DNA of 64,000 bases from Polycladidibacter hongkongensis (lineage in GTDB: Bacteria > Pseudomonadota > Alphaproteobacteria > Rhizobiales > Stappiaceae), in NCBI RefSeq assembly GCF_001561995.1, contig NZ_LLWC01000010.1:119264-183263 (forward strand), read 5' to 3'. The first letter of the stretch is position 1, and each line of letters begins with the position of its first letter. The position numbers were made by a program, and so were the translations under genes. This document shows, piece by piece, positions 9,321 to 16,824 of the stretch. The notes beneath the pieces are model-generated. The model did not search any database and was not told where the DNA came from. It worked only from the letters and a program-made list of their open reading frames with translations.

Positions 9321-10487
9321 CTAGGAGTGACCACCAACCATATCCTTGGCATTCATTTGCAGGTATTTTTGCAAGAAGCGGCGCTCGGACTTATCAAGCG
9401 AAATAAAGCTCGCCATCGCCTTGATGTTGCCTATCCATTGGTTGGCCAAATAGTGGTCAGGTGCGGGTGCCGAGTGGCAGGTGCTACAGGAAGCGGTGTA
9501 CATTTCCGCGCCGTACGACCAAAGGGCTTTCTCGTCACTGATGAGGTCGGATTTCATCACCCACACATCCAGCTCGACCTGATGCCAGCTGAGGTTGGTT
9601 TCCTCGTCATAGTCCGTTGCCAACTGTTTGATGGCGTCTGCCTTTTTTTTGGAGATGGTCGCGGAGAAGATGCGCTTGCCTTTTTGGGCGTAGATAACCT
9701 GTTTTACGCCTTCTTGTTGCCAGCCCTCAAGCCGAACCTTGCGCAGATCCCCTGCGATTTCCAGCATGCGAACCGGAGTGCCAGCCAGAATGCGGCCCAC
9801 TGCCCGGCCTCCACTGCTGGCCTCTTCCTCTTCTAGATACATGCCTTTGGCTGCGATGGTAATGAGCTGCTCGTTCTGCGCATCTTCGGCAAGCGCCTGC
9901 TGCTGCAAATCGCTGTACATGCTTTTGTACCCAGCGCTCATATCGGGCAATTGGTGGGCGATGCCTTTATGACACGAGATGCATGTATCGCCTTGTTGCT
10001 GCGCTACACGCATTTTCTTTGCCGAAGCTGGCCGTTGTTTATCAAAGTGCATGGCATCGAAAGAGTGACACGTCCGGCATTCGCGCGAGTCTGTTTCTTC
10101 CATGTAGGCCCATACGCGTTTTGCAAGCTCCAAACGCTTTGCCTCAAACTTCTCCGGACTATCAATGCTGCCCTTCAACATATGATAGACCTCCTTGGAG
10201 GCTTGCACTTTGCGGATGAGCTTTGGAAAAAACTCTTTTGAAACATGGCAATCGGCGCAGCCTGCGCGCACGCCAGATGCGTTCTTGTAGTGAACGCTTT
10301 GTTTGTACTCCGGATAGACCTTCTGCTTCATCTCGTGACACATGATGCAGAATTCGGTGTTGTTGGTGTAGTCCATCACGACATTGTATGTGCCAAGCCC
10401 AAGTACGCCGAATGACACGCCGATGGTGGCAATCAGTGCAACAGCCCAAATAGAGTTTGATTGGCAAAGTTTTTTTAGTATTCGCAT
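9321..10487 (-). CDS. torC: Pentaheme c-type cytochrome of the TorC/NapC family
   Basis: A 388-residue membrane-anchored cytochrome that passes electrons from the quinol pool to TorA. One N-terminal membrane anchor (about residues 13-35) is followed by four CxxCH sites in the NapC/NirT-like domain (cysteines starting at 47, 77, 137 and 169). A fifth CxxCH (334-338, CSTCH) lies in a C-terminal domain. Five hemes and the extra domain fit TorC rather than four-heme NapC. It is convergent with torA and so has its own promoter. A perfect 8-bp hairpin (10496-10522) lies just before the start codon. Confidence 0.92.
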   Translation of the reverse strand: MRILKKLCQSNSIWAVALIATIGVSFGVLGLGTYNVVMDYTNNTEFCIMCHEMKQKVYPEYKQSVHYKNASGVRAGCADCHVSKEFFPKLIRKVQASKEVYHMLKGSIDSPEKFEAKRLELAKRVWAYMEETDSRECRTCHSFDAMHFDKQRPASAKKMRVAQQQGDTCISCHKGIAHQLPDMSAGYKSMYSDLQQQALAEDAQNEQLITIAAKGMYLEEEEASSGGRAVGRILAGTPVRMLEIAGDLRKVRLEGWQQEGVKQVIYAQKGKRIFSATISKKKADAIKQLATDYDEETNLSWHQVELDVWVMKSDLISDEKALWSYGAEMYTASCSTCHSAPAPDHYLANQWIGNIKAMASFISLDKSERRFLQKYLQMNAKDMVGGHS

Positions 10488-10495
10488 GGGAATAC

Positions 10496-10522
10496 GCCCC
10501 CAGTGTTATGCTAGCTGGGGGC
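10496..10522 (-). promoter_or_regulatory. Hairpin in the torC leader overlapping the ribosome binding region
   Basis: Arms GCCCCCAG (10496-10503) and CTGGGGGC (10515-10522) pair perfectly over 8 bp with an 11-base loop. In the torC mRNA the 3' arm ends nine bases before the ATG and contains the only purine-rich segment available as a ribosome binding site. It may reduce torC translation. This is inference from position only. Confidence 0.45.
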
Positions 10523-11069
10523 TATCATCGCGAAGCAACATGGAGCGCAAAATTCGTTTCACTACGCAAATTAAAGCAATTATCAAGTTATACTGGTTTG
10601 ATGCACTCATAATTTTAATCTTGGCGGCATAACACCGCCAATAGATAGAAACGTTTATTAGAGGCATTTTAACATAAGCCATATATTTTGCTTTTTATGG
10701 GCAAATTTAAGCAATAAAAACAGCTTTGCGGTTGTAAATATTGCTTAGAAACTAGCAACAATTCACCATATCAACGCGCTAGGGCCGTGCGCCTGTCCGA
10801 TTTGCGCCGCTAGAGATTAAGCAAGCGTATGGCCGCTATAGCAGCGGTGCCGCTTGAAAAGTTCTTGATGTGATTCAACTAAAGCCGATAACCTGCTGTT
10901 TTTGCTTAATTATTCTCAGACGGGTCTTGGGTGGGGGTTATTTCAAGTGAACCGATGTTGGTTTTGCAATGGCTTATGCTGGTTTGCTGTTGTGAATTCT
11001 TGCTTAGTTGGTTCTGGGTGAGGTTTTGATTCACTTGTTTTCCATAGACCCTTGTTTTGGATGGATTTT
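10523..11069. other. Intergenic region upstream of torC
   Basis: About 550 bases between torC and the methyltransferase, both read leftwards. The part next to torC is A/T-rich and should contain its promoter. Positions 10921-11051 hold a loose inverted repeat whose left part resembles 5550-5600. A 30-codon open frame at 10540-10632 and a 98-codon frame at 10906-11202 lack support. Confidence 0.5.
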
Positions 11070-11771
11070 TCACTTCTTCAGCTCTAGCAAAATGTGCTGA
11101 TAGCTGCGCCCATCCGGCCGCTCGACCATCGTCATCTGGCGGTTTTGCTCCACCAGCCCAGCCTGTTTGAAAAGCTGTGTTTCTTTTTCGCTTAAGTACC
11201 AAGGCGGGCGTTGCTGCGCTTCATCCGCAGCCGGCTCCTCACAATAACGCGAAAGCACCAGCAGCGTTCCGGCTGGCGTCAGCAAATCGGCAAGATGAGC
11301 AATAATTTGCGGCCGCTGCGCACGCTCCAGCGCTTGAAGGGTATAGCACTCATAGACAAGGGCAAAGGCCCCCTGCCAACGCGCCGGCAAGGCAAACAAA
11401 TCCGCTTCTAGAAACTCGGCGCCGCTACCTGAAAAGCGCTGGCGGGCCCACCCCACTGCGGTTTTCGCTAGATCGAAGCCGGTGGCCTGATAGCCTGCGT
11501 CCTGCAACGCCTTCGTATTGTCGCCAAGCCCGCAGCCCACATCAAGCGCCCGCATGCAAGATTTTGCCGGTTTATGGTTTTGCAGCCAGTCTAGGAATTC
11601 TGATTTTGGACGCTGTTCTGCCCAAGGGATTTGCGCAGCATCGCCATTCGCTTGCTGATAGACCGCCTCAAACCACGCCTTGCGGGCATCAGCGTCGCCG
11701 CCGCGTGCGCCCTTCAGTTGGTCGAGGCGATTTTGCAACGCTGCACGTTCCTCTAGCGTGTTCTTGGCCAT
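11070..11771 (-). CDS. Class I SAM-dependent methyltransferase
   Basis: A 233-residue Rossmann-type methyltransferase. Motif I is ALDVGCGLGDN (about residues 75-85), followed by GYQATGFDLA carrying the acidic residue that binds the SAM ribose. Substrate unknown. The open frame runs back to a GTG at 11801, which would overlap holC; the ATG at 11771 leaves a short 7-base gap after holC, so I use it. It is probably cotranscribed with holC. It resembles small-molecule or thiopurine-like methyltransferases in size, but nothing fixes the substrate. Confidence 0.82.
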   Translation of the reverse strand: MAKNTLEERAALQNRLDQLKGARGGDADARKAWFEAVYQQANGDAAQIPWAEQRPKSEFLDWLQNHKPAKSCMRALDVGCGLGDNTKALQDAGYQATGFDLAKTAVGWARQRFSGSGAEFLEADLFALPARWQGAFALVYECYTLQALERAQRPQIIAHLADLLTPAGTLLVLSRYCEEPAADEAQQRPPWYLSEKETQLFKQAGLVEQNRQMTMVERPDGRSYQHILLELKK

Positions 11772-11778
11772 TTGTCCG

Positions 11779-12228
11779 TTAAGCCTTCCGATCCCAGCCA
11801 CCGTTTTGGGTTTGTGCCCAGTAGGTCAGCTCGTGTTCTGTGTCTTTTAGCGCTTTCCATTGCGCTCTGGCTTCAACCAGCGCCTCTTGGTCGGAGCCAT
11901 CAAAAATATAGACAACTCTTTGATAGCTTGCAGGGTCTGGCATCGGAGCACGATCCACGACAAATCTAACCATGGCATCATTGGGGTTATCACTCTCATG
12001 GGTGAGATAGATGGGCTGAAACTCTGGATGCCCATCTTCCTTGGTGCCATGGGGGAGAAAACCATCTTCTGCATAGGTCCACAAATAGCTGTTCATGGCG
12101 TCGCAACGCTCCTTCGAGCCAAACTGAACCGCGACCTGCCAATCCCGCTCCAAGCATTTTTCCAGAAGTTTGGGCAGAACTTTGTCGAGGGGAAACAGCG
12201 AGAGCTGGTAGAAGAAAACGTCACTCAT
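11779..12228 (-). CDS. holC: DNA polymerase III chi subunit
   Basis: A 149-residue protein matching alphaproteobacterial HolC, the clamp-loader accessory subunit that contacts SSB. Typical features are the N-terminal FFYQLSLFPLDKVLPKLLEKCLERDWQVAV segment (given here in outline), the central LWTYAEDGFLPHG and a C-terminal DQEALVEARAQWKALK. In related genomes holC usually follows pepA directly. Here about 1.6 kb, including a gene on the opposite strand, separates them. Confidence 0.88.
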   Translation of the reverse strand: MSDVFFYQLSLFPLDKVLPKLLEKCLERDWQVAVQFGSKERCDAMNSYLWTYAEDGFLPHGTKEDGHPEFQPIYLTHESDNPNDAMVRFVVDRAPMPDPASYQRVVYIFDGSDQEALVEARAQWKALKDTEHELTYWAQTQNGGWDRKA

Positions 12229-12312
12229 GCCTGCCGGGTTCCTTATCGTTACTGCAGCTTCTGTCAGTCATTGTGTGTTACCTTTTGCCACCTGCATAGC
12301 GAAACACACCTT

Positions 12313-12351
12313 CTTGACGGGGGCGCAATTGGCTTGACGGGGCGCAATTGG
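12313..12351. repeat. Short tandem duplication upstream of holC
   Basis: The 20-base unit CTTGACGGGGGCGCAATTGG at 12313-12332 is followed at once by a 19-base copy lacking one G (12333-12351). Nothing else in the window repeats it. Confidence 0.8.
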
Positions 12352-12696
12352 GCCCAGTGCTTGGCGCAACTCTGCCACGCTGGAATCAACGGGTTCACTG
12401 AAGCCTGCTTGTCCCCTAATAACAAGAGTTAGGGAGGCCCTGCGCAGATTTAGCTGTAGATACTTTAAAACCGCGGGATTTTGGCAATGAAGAATCTACC
12501 TCTAGATGCTAAGGGAACAAGAGTATTTGCAAGGTTATCGTGCTCGCTGTTTTACCGGTTTTATGGCAAAACCTGTTTAGTGCAAAGCAAACAACCTGTG
12601 TGGCATTATTTTTAGAGACCTATTGGTTTTTGCGGATGACTTCGGATTATCGGTGATTGCCTGTTGGCTGAGAATTTGGGCGGAGTTCAGCGTTCT

Positions 12697-12816
12697 ATGG
12701 TAAAGCGTAGTGTTTTGTTTGTGGTTTTGGTCTGCGGGCTGATCGGAGTTACAGCGGCTGTTGGGGCAATGCTACCAAAACAGGAAAGCGCCTGTACCCA
12801 CTACAAGACCTGCTAG
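12697..12816 (+). CDS. Possible 39-residue secreted or membrane peptide
   Basis: An ATG at 12697 opens a 39-codon frame ending in TAG. The N-terminus is MVKRSVLFVVLVCGLIGVTA, a basic start followed by a hydrophobic core like a signal peptide or membrane anchor. The short tail ends in two cysteines (ESACTHYKTC). A GGAG lies 11 bases before the start, which is far. It is not recognised as any family. The signal-like shape in an otherwise empty region is the only evidence. Confidence 0.35.
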   Translation: MVKRSVLFVVLVCGLIGVTAAVGAMLPKQESACTHYKTC

Positions 12817-13076
12817 TTTTTAGGGCGGTTGGGGCAGGAGTGATACTGGTTTGTAGCCACGCGTGCCATTTGGTATTGTCCGGCCAGATTGCTGGCTTGC
12901 CGTCGCACTGAACGAGCAACTCCGAGTGATGAGCTGAGTTGTAGTAACCGGGCTCTTAATAACCGGTTCCAGTCGCGATCTGCTGTTTTTCTGGTGATAT
13001 TCGCGACCAGTTTTGTAGAGCACAAGCCACCCTGTTGCATTGAGGTAATCTCTTTTTACAAACAAAGGAGTTTGCT

Positions 13077-13685
13077 ATGCATATCAAAAAGAAACGTTGC
13101 TGTTTGAAATCCCTTAGTCTTTTGAATAGTTTGGGTGCGATAGCACTTATTGCAGGCGCTAGCTTGTTTGCTATCTCTGGCGGCGCTGCCGCAGACGAAG
13201 CCGAGATTTACCGGGGGGATGGATACACTTCCTACTCCTTCCAATATCGCCGTTGGCGAGTTGCCCTTTTGGATGAGGACACCGGCGAAGATATACGGCG
13301 TACTTGCACTGCGTGGACCGGCAAAAAAGGCGAACCACGCCTATCCATCTCAATGAGCAATGGCGATGTCGGCCCTCCCCATGTGTATCCGCAACTGAAA
13401 GTTAGCGGCAATAAGATCCTAAGGAAAGCTCAGCAAGGGGCCTCCTACACACTCAAGATAGATGCAAACATGCCCTTCTTGGCTGTGGGCAACAAAGAAA
13501 ATCCGGCGGTTACGCTGCCTTCCAACACACCGCAGACTTCAGGTATTTTAGCGCAAATGCAAGCGGGATATAATCTGAAGGTGTATGCGGATGGGACGCT
13601 TATGCGGCGCTTCTCCTTGCTCGGATTTACCAAGGCTTACAATAAGGTAATGCAAGGCTGCGGTTTCTCGACCCAACTGCCATAG
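13077..13685 (+). CDS. Secreted protein of unknown function
   Basis: A 202-residue protein with a strong AAGGAG ribosome binding site and a clear Sec signal peptide (cleavage near residue 39, GGAAAD). The mature part has two cysteines (RRTCTAW and MQGCGF), likely a disulfide, and ends with DGTLMRRFSLLGFTKAYNKVMQGCGF-like features split here as GTLMRRFSLLGFTKAY and a final cysteine. That C-terminal pattern is loosely like the invasion-associated locus B (IalB) fold, but the match is too weak to name. It is convergent with pepA and sits between pepA and holC, which are usually adjacent. Confidence 0.75.
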   Translation: MHIKKKRCCLKSLSLLNSLGAIALIAGASLFAISGGAAADEAEIYRGDGYTSYSFQYRRWRVALLDEDTGEDIRRTCTAWTGKKGEPRLSISMSNGDVGPPHVYPQLKVSGNKILRKAQQGASYTLKIDANMPFLAVGNKENPAVTLPSNTPQTSGILAQMQAGYNLKVYADGTLMRRFSLLGFTKAYNKVMQGCGFSTQLP

Positions 13686-13694
13686 CGCGCCTTT

Positions 13695-13801
13695 GCGCAA
13701 GCCGGTCGGCTTGCGCCCTTTAAAAGAAACAGGCCGACAAACCGTTGAGGTTTGTCGGCCTGTTGCCGTTCAGCTCCCCACCTCCGGTAGGGTGGGGAGC
13801 T
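13695..13801. terminator. Three consecutive hairpins between convergent genes
   Basis: Hairpin 1: GCGCAAGCC (13695-13703) with GGCTTGCGC (13708-13716). Hairpin 2: a perfect 15-bp stem, 13728-13742 with 13750-13764, loop CGTTGAG. Hairpin 3: AGCTCCCCACC (13772-13782) with GGTGGGGAGCT (13791-13801). None is followed by a long T run, so simple intrinsic termination is not certain. They lie between the secreted-protein gene and pepA. Confidence 0.75.
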
Positions 13802-13825
13802 TTGAGCTTTCATTTCGTGCAGGGC

Positions 13826-15304
13826 TTAGCTTTCAAAGTTGTCTTTGACCAGCTTGTCAAGCAAGCGTACGCCAAAGCCGGAGGCCCACCCTTGTGAAAT
13901 GGCCGTTTTAGGCGAACCCATTGCCGTGCCCGCGATGTCGATATGTGCCCAAGGGGTTTCGCCGATAAAGCGCTGCAGTAGCTGCGCCGCGGTGGTGGCC
14001 CCGGCAAGGCGGGATCCGCCGGTGTTGCGCATGTCCGCATTTGGTGTATCGATCATTTTGTCGTATTCTTTACCCAATGGCAGACGCCAGACTTTCTCGC
14101 TAGTATCCGCCCCAGCCTTATCGATTTGCGCGGCCAATTCATCGTCGTTCGAGAACAAACCAGCGTGATGGTTCCCCAAGGCAATCATGCAGGCACCGGT
14201 CAGGGTCGCCAGATCGATAATGAATTTTGGTTTGAAACGTTCGTTGGTGTACCAGAGGGCATCGGCGAGCACCAAACGGCCTTCTGCATCGGTGTTGAGA
14301 ATTTCAATGGTTTGGCCGGACATGGTTGTAACAATATCACCTGGACGCTGTGCGTTGCCATCTGGCATGTTTTCCACCAGACCCAGAATACCTACCACAT
14401 GAACCGGCGCTTTGCGGGCGGCCAGCGCATGCATCAGGCCGATCACGGCCCCTGCACCGCCCATATCGCCTTTCATTTCATCCATACCTGCACCTGGCTT
14501 GATGGAAATACCGCCACTGTCGAAGACCACTCCTTTACCAACGAAGGCAATTGGCGCGTCCTCAGCTTTGCCACCAGCCCATTTCATGATGGCAAGGCGG
14601 GAAGGACGAACCGAACCTTGGCCCACGCCGAGCAGCGCCTGCATGCCCAGTTTCTGCATTTGCTCTTCGTCGAGGATTTCCACTTCAACACCAAGCTTGG
14701 CAAGGTCCGCTGCTCTTTGCGCAAACTCAACCGGGCCGAGGTCGTTTGGTGGCAAGTTGACCACCTCACGGGCCAAGAGAACACCTTCAGCAACACCTTT
14801 GCGCGCTTGCCACAGGGCCCGTGCTGCCGCTTTGTCGGCGCACACGATCTGGAGCGACACAGCGGCGTCGTCGCCCTCTTCGTCGTCCCTCTTAGTTTTA
14901 TAGGCATCGAACTTGTAGCCACGCAGCAGCGCACCTTCGGCCAAAGCGACGCTCACGGCATCGTCTGTGCTACCAAGAACAGCCGCAGCCTCAACTTTCA
15001 GGCTCTGCAACTTGCCACAGATCGCGCCGCCCAGCTCAACCCAGTCTTGGCTGGACATATCGGCAGCTGCGCCGAAACCGGCAAGTAATACGCGGGCATA
15101 TTCAGAGCCAGCAGGCGCAAGAATGTGTAAGAAGCTCTCTTTCTTTCCCTTGAACTTAGCAGTCGCGATCGCCTTCTCCAGCTGGGCTTTGTCCATAGCG
15201 CCTGCCAGTTGCGACAAGTCCATATCCTTTGACAAAAGAACGACAAGGGTTTTTGCGGTTTGTTCGCCAGCGGCGACGAGGGCAATTTCGGGAAGTTTTG
15301 CCAT
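13826..15304 (-). CDS. pepA: Leucyl aminopeptidase
   Basis: A 492-residue M17 metallo-aminopeptidase that removes N-terminal residues from peptides in the cytosol. The catalytic C-terminal domain shows VGKGVVFDSGGISIKPG and the signature NTDAEGRL, which carry the two-zinc ligands and active-site lysine/arginine. The frame stays open far upstream, but the ATG at 15304 has an AGGA just before it and gives the normal family length. Divergent from lptF. Confidence 0.93.
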   Translation of the reverse strand: MAKLPEIALVAAGEQTAKTLVVLLSKDMDLSQLAGAMDKAQLEKAIATAKFKGKKESFLHILAPAGSEYARVLLAGFGAAADMSSQDWVELGGAICGKLQSLKVEAAAVLGSTDDAVSVALAEGALLRGYKFDAYKTKRDDEEGDDAAVSLQIVCADKAAARALWQARKGVAEGVLLAREVVNLPPNDLGPVEFAQRAADLAKLGVEVEILDEEQMQKLGMQALLGVGQGSVRPSRLAIMKWAGGKAEDAPIAFVGKGVVFDSGGISIKPGAGMDEMKGDMGGAGAVIGLMHALAARKAPVHVVGILGLVENMPDGNAQRPGDIVTTMSGQTIEILNTDAEGRLVLADALWYTNERFKPKFIIDLATLTGACMIALGNHHAGLFSNDDELAAQIDKAGADTSEKVWRLPLGKEYDKMIDTPNADMRNTGGSRLAGATTAAQLLQRFIGETPWAHIDIAGTAMGSPKTAISQGWASGFGVRLLDKLVKDNFES

Positions 15305-15642
15305 GATCCTACTATCTTTCTTTTGGGGTCTGGCCTGCGCGCGACATTTTCTGCGACGCAAGCACATAAAATGAAATCGTTTTCGAATTGCAGCTGGCTT
15401 CTCTGCCTTTGCAGCGGCGCGCTGTTTCGAGAGGCCTGACAATGACGCGAGAACAGCAAACTGGCAAGAGAGAGGGGAAAATGTCCCCCGCCAACCCCAA
15501 GAAACTTGCGAGTTATCTGAAAAATCCCAGCCTTGTCGCAGTTTGCCGGGCCGTTCCATGGTAATAGATAGAGGAATCAAGAGGATGCACCGGATCCTTT
15601 CATTTATTTCTTATTATGCAAATTAACGGAGAGTTCCGCGGC

Positions 15643-16824
15643 GTGCTAAAAACGATCGAGCGCTACATTTTACGACGGAGCTTTGCAGCATTTGTAATTA
15701 CAATTGCTGCAATGACCGGCGTGGTGTGGGCGACGCAGGCCCTGCGGCAGCTTGATCTGGTCACATCCAAGGGGCAAACCCTGCTTCAGTTTGCCTATAT
15801 CACCTCGTTGGCGCTGCCGTTTCTGGTGCTTATCATAGCGCCGTTTGCCATGGTGATCGCGCTCATTATCGTGATGAATGGCATGTCACGGGATAGCGAG
15901 CTTATCGTGGTGAATGCCGCAGGTGCCTCCCGGGGGCTGATCCTGCGGCCAATCATGGTATTTAGCTTACTGATGAGCTTGCTTACCGGCTATCTGGCAA
16001 TTTCGCTGTCGCCCTCTTCGCTGGCGCAACTGCGCGAAGAAATTACCCGTGTGCGTGTTGATCTGGTGGCGAATATTGTGAAGCCGGGGCGTTTTATCAG
16101 CATTGAGGATGAGCTGACCTTCCACATCCGCAATCGTTCCGGCGACGGCGTGCTTGAGGGGCTGTTACTTTCTGACCAGCGGGAAGAAAACACCTGGTTT
16201 ATCTATACTGCGGATACCGGACGCATTATCGAGGTGTCAAACAGAACCTTGCTGGTGATGTTCAATGGCACCATACAACGCCGGACGCTGGATGATGACA
16301 ATATTTCTATTGTAAGCTTTGAAAGCTATGGTTTTGATCTTTCCAGCATGATCCCCGAGGCGCAGGAGCCCGTGTTTAAATCTAGCGAGCGGCCGACATT
16401 TGAACTGCTCGACATTGCCGAGGATGATGCTTATGGGCAAAAGAACCGTGACAGGTTGTTTGTTGAGTTTCATGACCGACTTAGCCTGCCGCTCTATCCT
16501 TTGGCTTTCGGGCTCATTATCTTTTTGTTTTTGGGTACAGCACGCACCACCCGCCAAGACGCGGGCATGGCGATATTTGGCGCAATGGCAAGTGCGATTT
16601 TGTTGCGCACGCTTGGCTTTGCCTCGACTTTGGTTGTCAGCACATTGCCAGAGGCCTATCCGCTAGTCTATGCGCTGCCTAGTGCTGCGATTTTGCTGTG
16701 CGGGTGGATGATTGCGCTTAACAAGCGACCATCCTGGATATACGCTTTGGAAACTCTTGGCATATCTCTCTCGGAGCGGTTGCGCAAGGTGCTGCCCAAG
16801 CGCAAGACAGGAGATCTGTCATGA
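15643..16824 (+). CDS. lptF: LPS export permease LptF
   Basis: An inner-membrane protein of about 393 residues with three membrane segments near the N-terminus, a periplasmic beta-jellyroll region and three at the C-terminus, as in LptF/LptG (YjgP/YjgQ). With LptG and the LptB ATPase it extracts LPS from the inner membrane. IERYILRRSFAAF at the start and SGDGVLEGLLLSDQRE in the periplasmic part fit. An in-frame ATG at 15616 lacks a ribosome binding site; the GTG at 15643 follows GGAGAG, so I prefer it. It overlaps lptG by 4 bases (ATGA). Confidence 0.9.
   Translation: MLKTIERYILRRSFAAFVITIAAMTGVVWATQALRQLDLVTSKGQTLLQFAYITSLALPFLVLIIAPFAMVIALIIVMNGMSRDSELIVVNAAGASRGLILRPIMVFSLLMSLLTGYLAISLSPSSLAQLREEITRVRVDLVANIVKPGRFISIEDELTFHIRNRSGDGVLEGLLLSDQREENTWFIYTADTGRIIEVSNRTLLVMFNGTIQRRTLDDDNISIVSFESYGFDLSSMIPEAQEPVFKSSERPTFELLDIAEDDAYGQKNRDRLFVEFHDRLSLPLYPLAFGLIIFLFLGTARTTRQDAGMAIFGAMASAILLRTLGFASTLVVSTLPEAYPLVYALPSAAILLCGWMIALNKRPSWIYALETLGISLSERLRKVLPKRKTGDLS

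Larger units (their letters stand above)
12229..13076. other. Long sparsely coding region between holC and a secreted-protein gene
   Basis: About 850 bases. It contains a 20/19-base tandem duplication at 12313-12351, a possible 39-codon gene at 12697-12816, and otherwise no recognisable gene. The promoters for holC and for the secreted-protein gene at 13077 must be here. Confidence 0.5.

Noticed and set aside
10540..10632. 30-codon frame with hydrophobic end, divergent from torC
   Set aside because: It has a weak start signal and does not resemble TorE/NapE small proteins as I know them; such frames are expected by chance in A/T-rich DNA.
12487..12615. 42-codon frame in the region before the secreted-protein gene
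   Set aside because: No ribosome binding site, no signal or domain; weaker than the frame at 12697.
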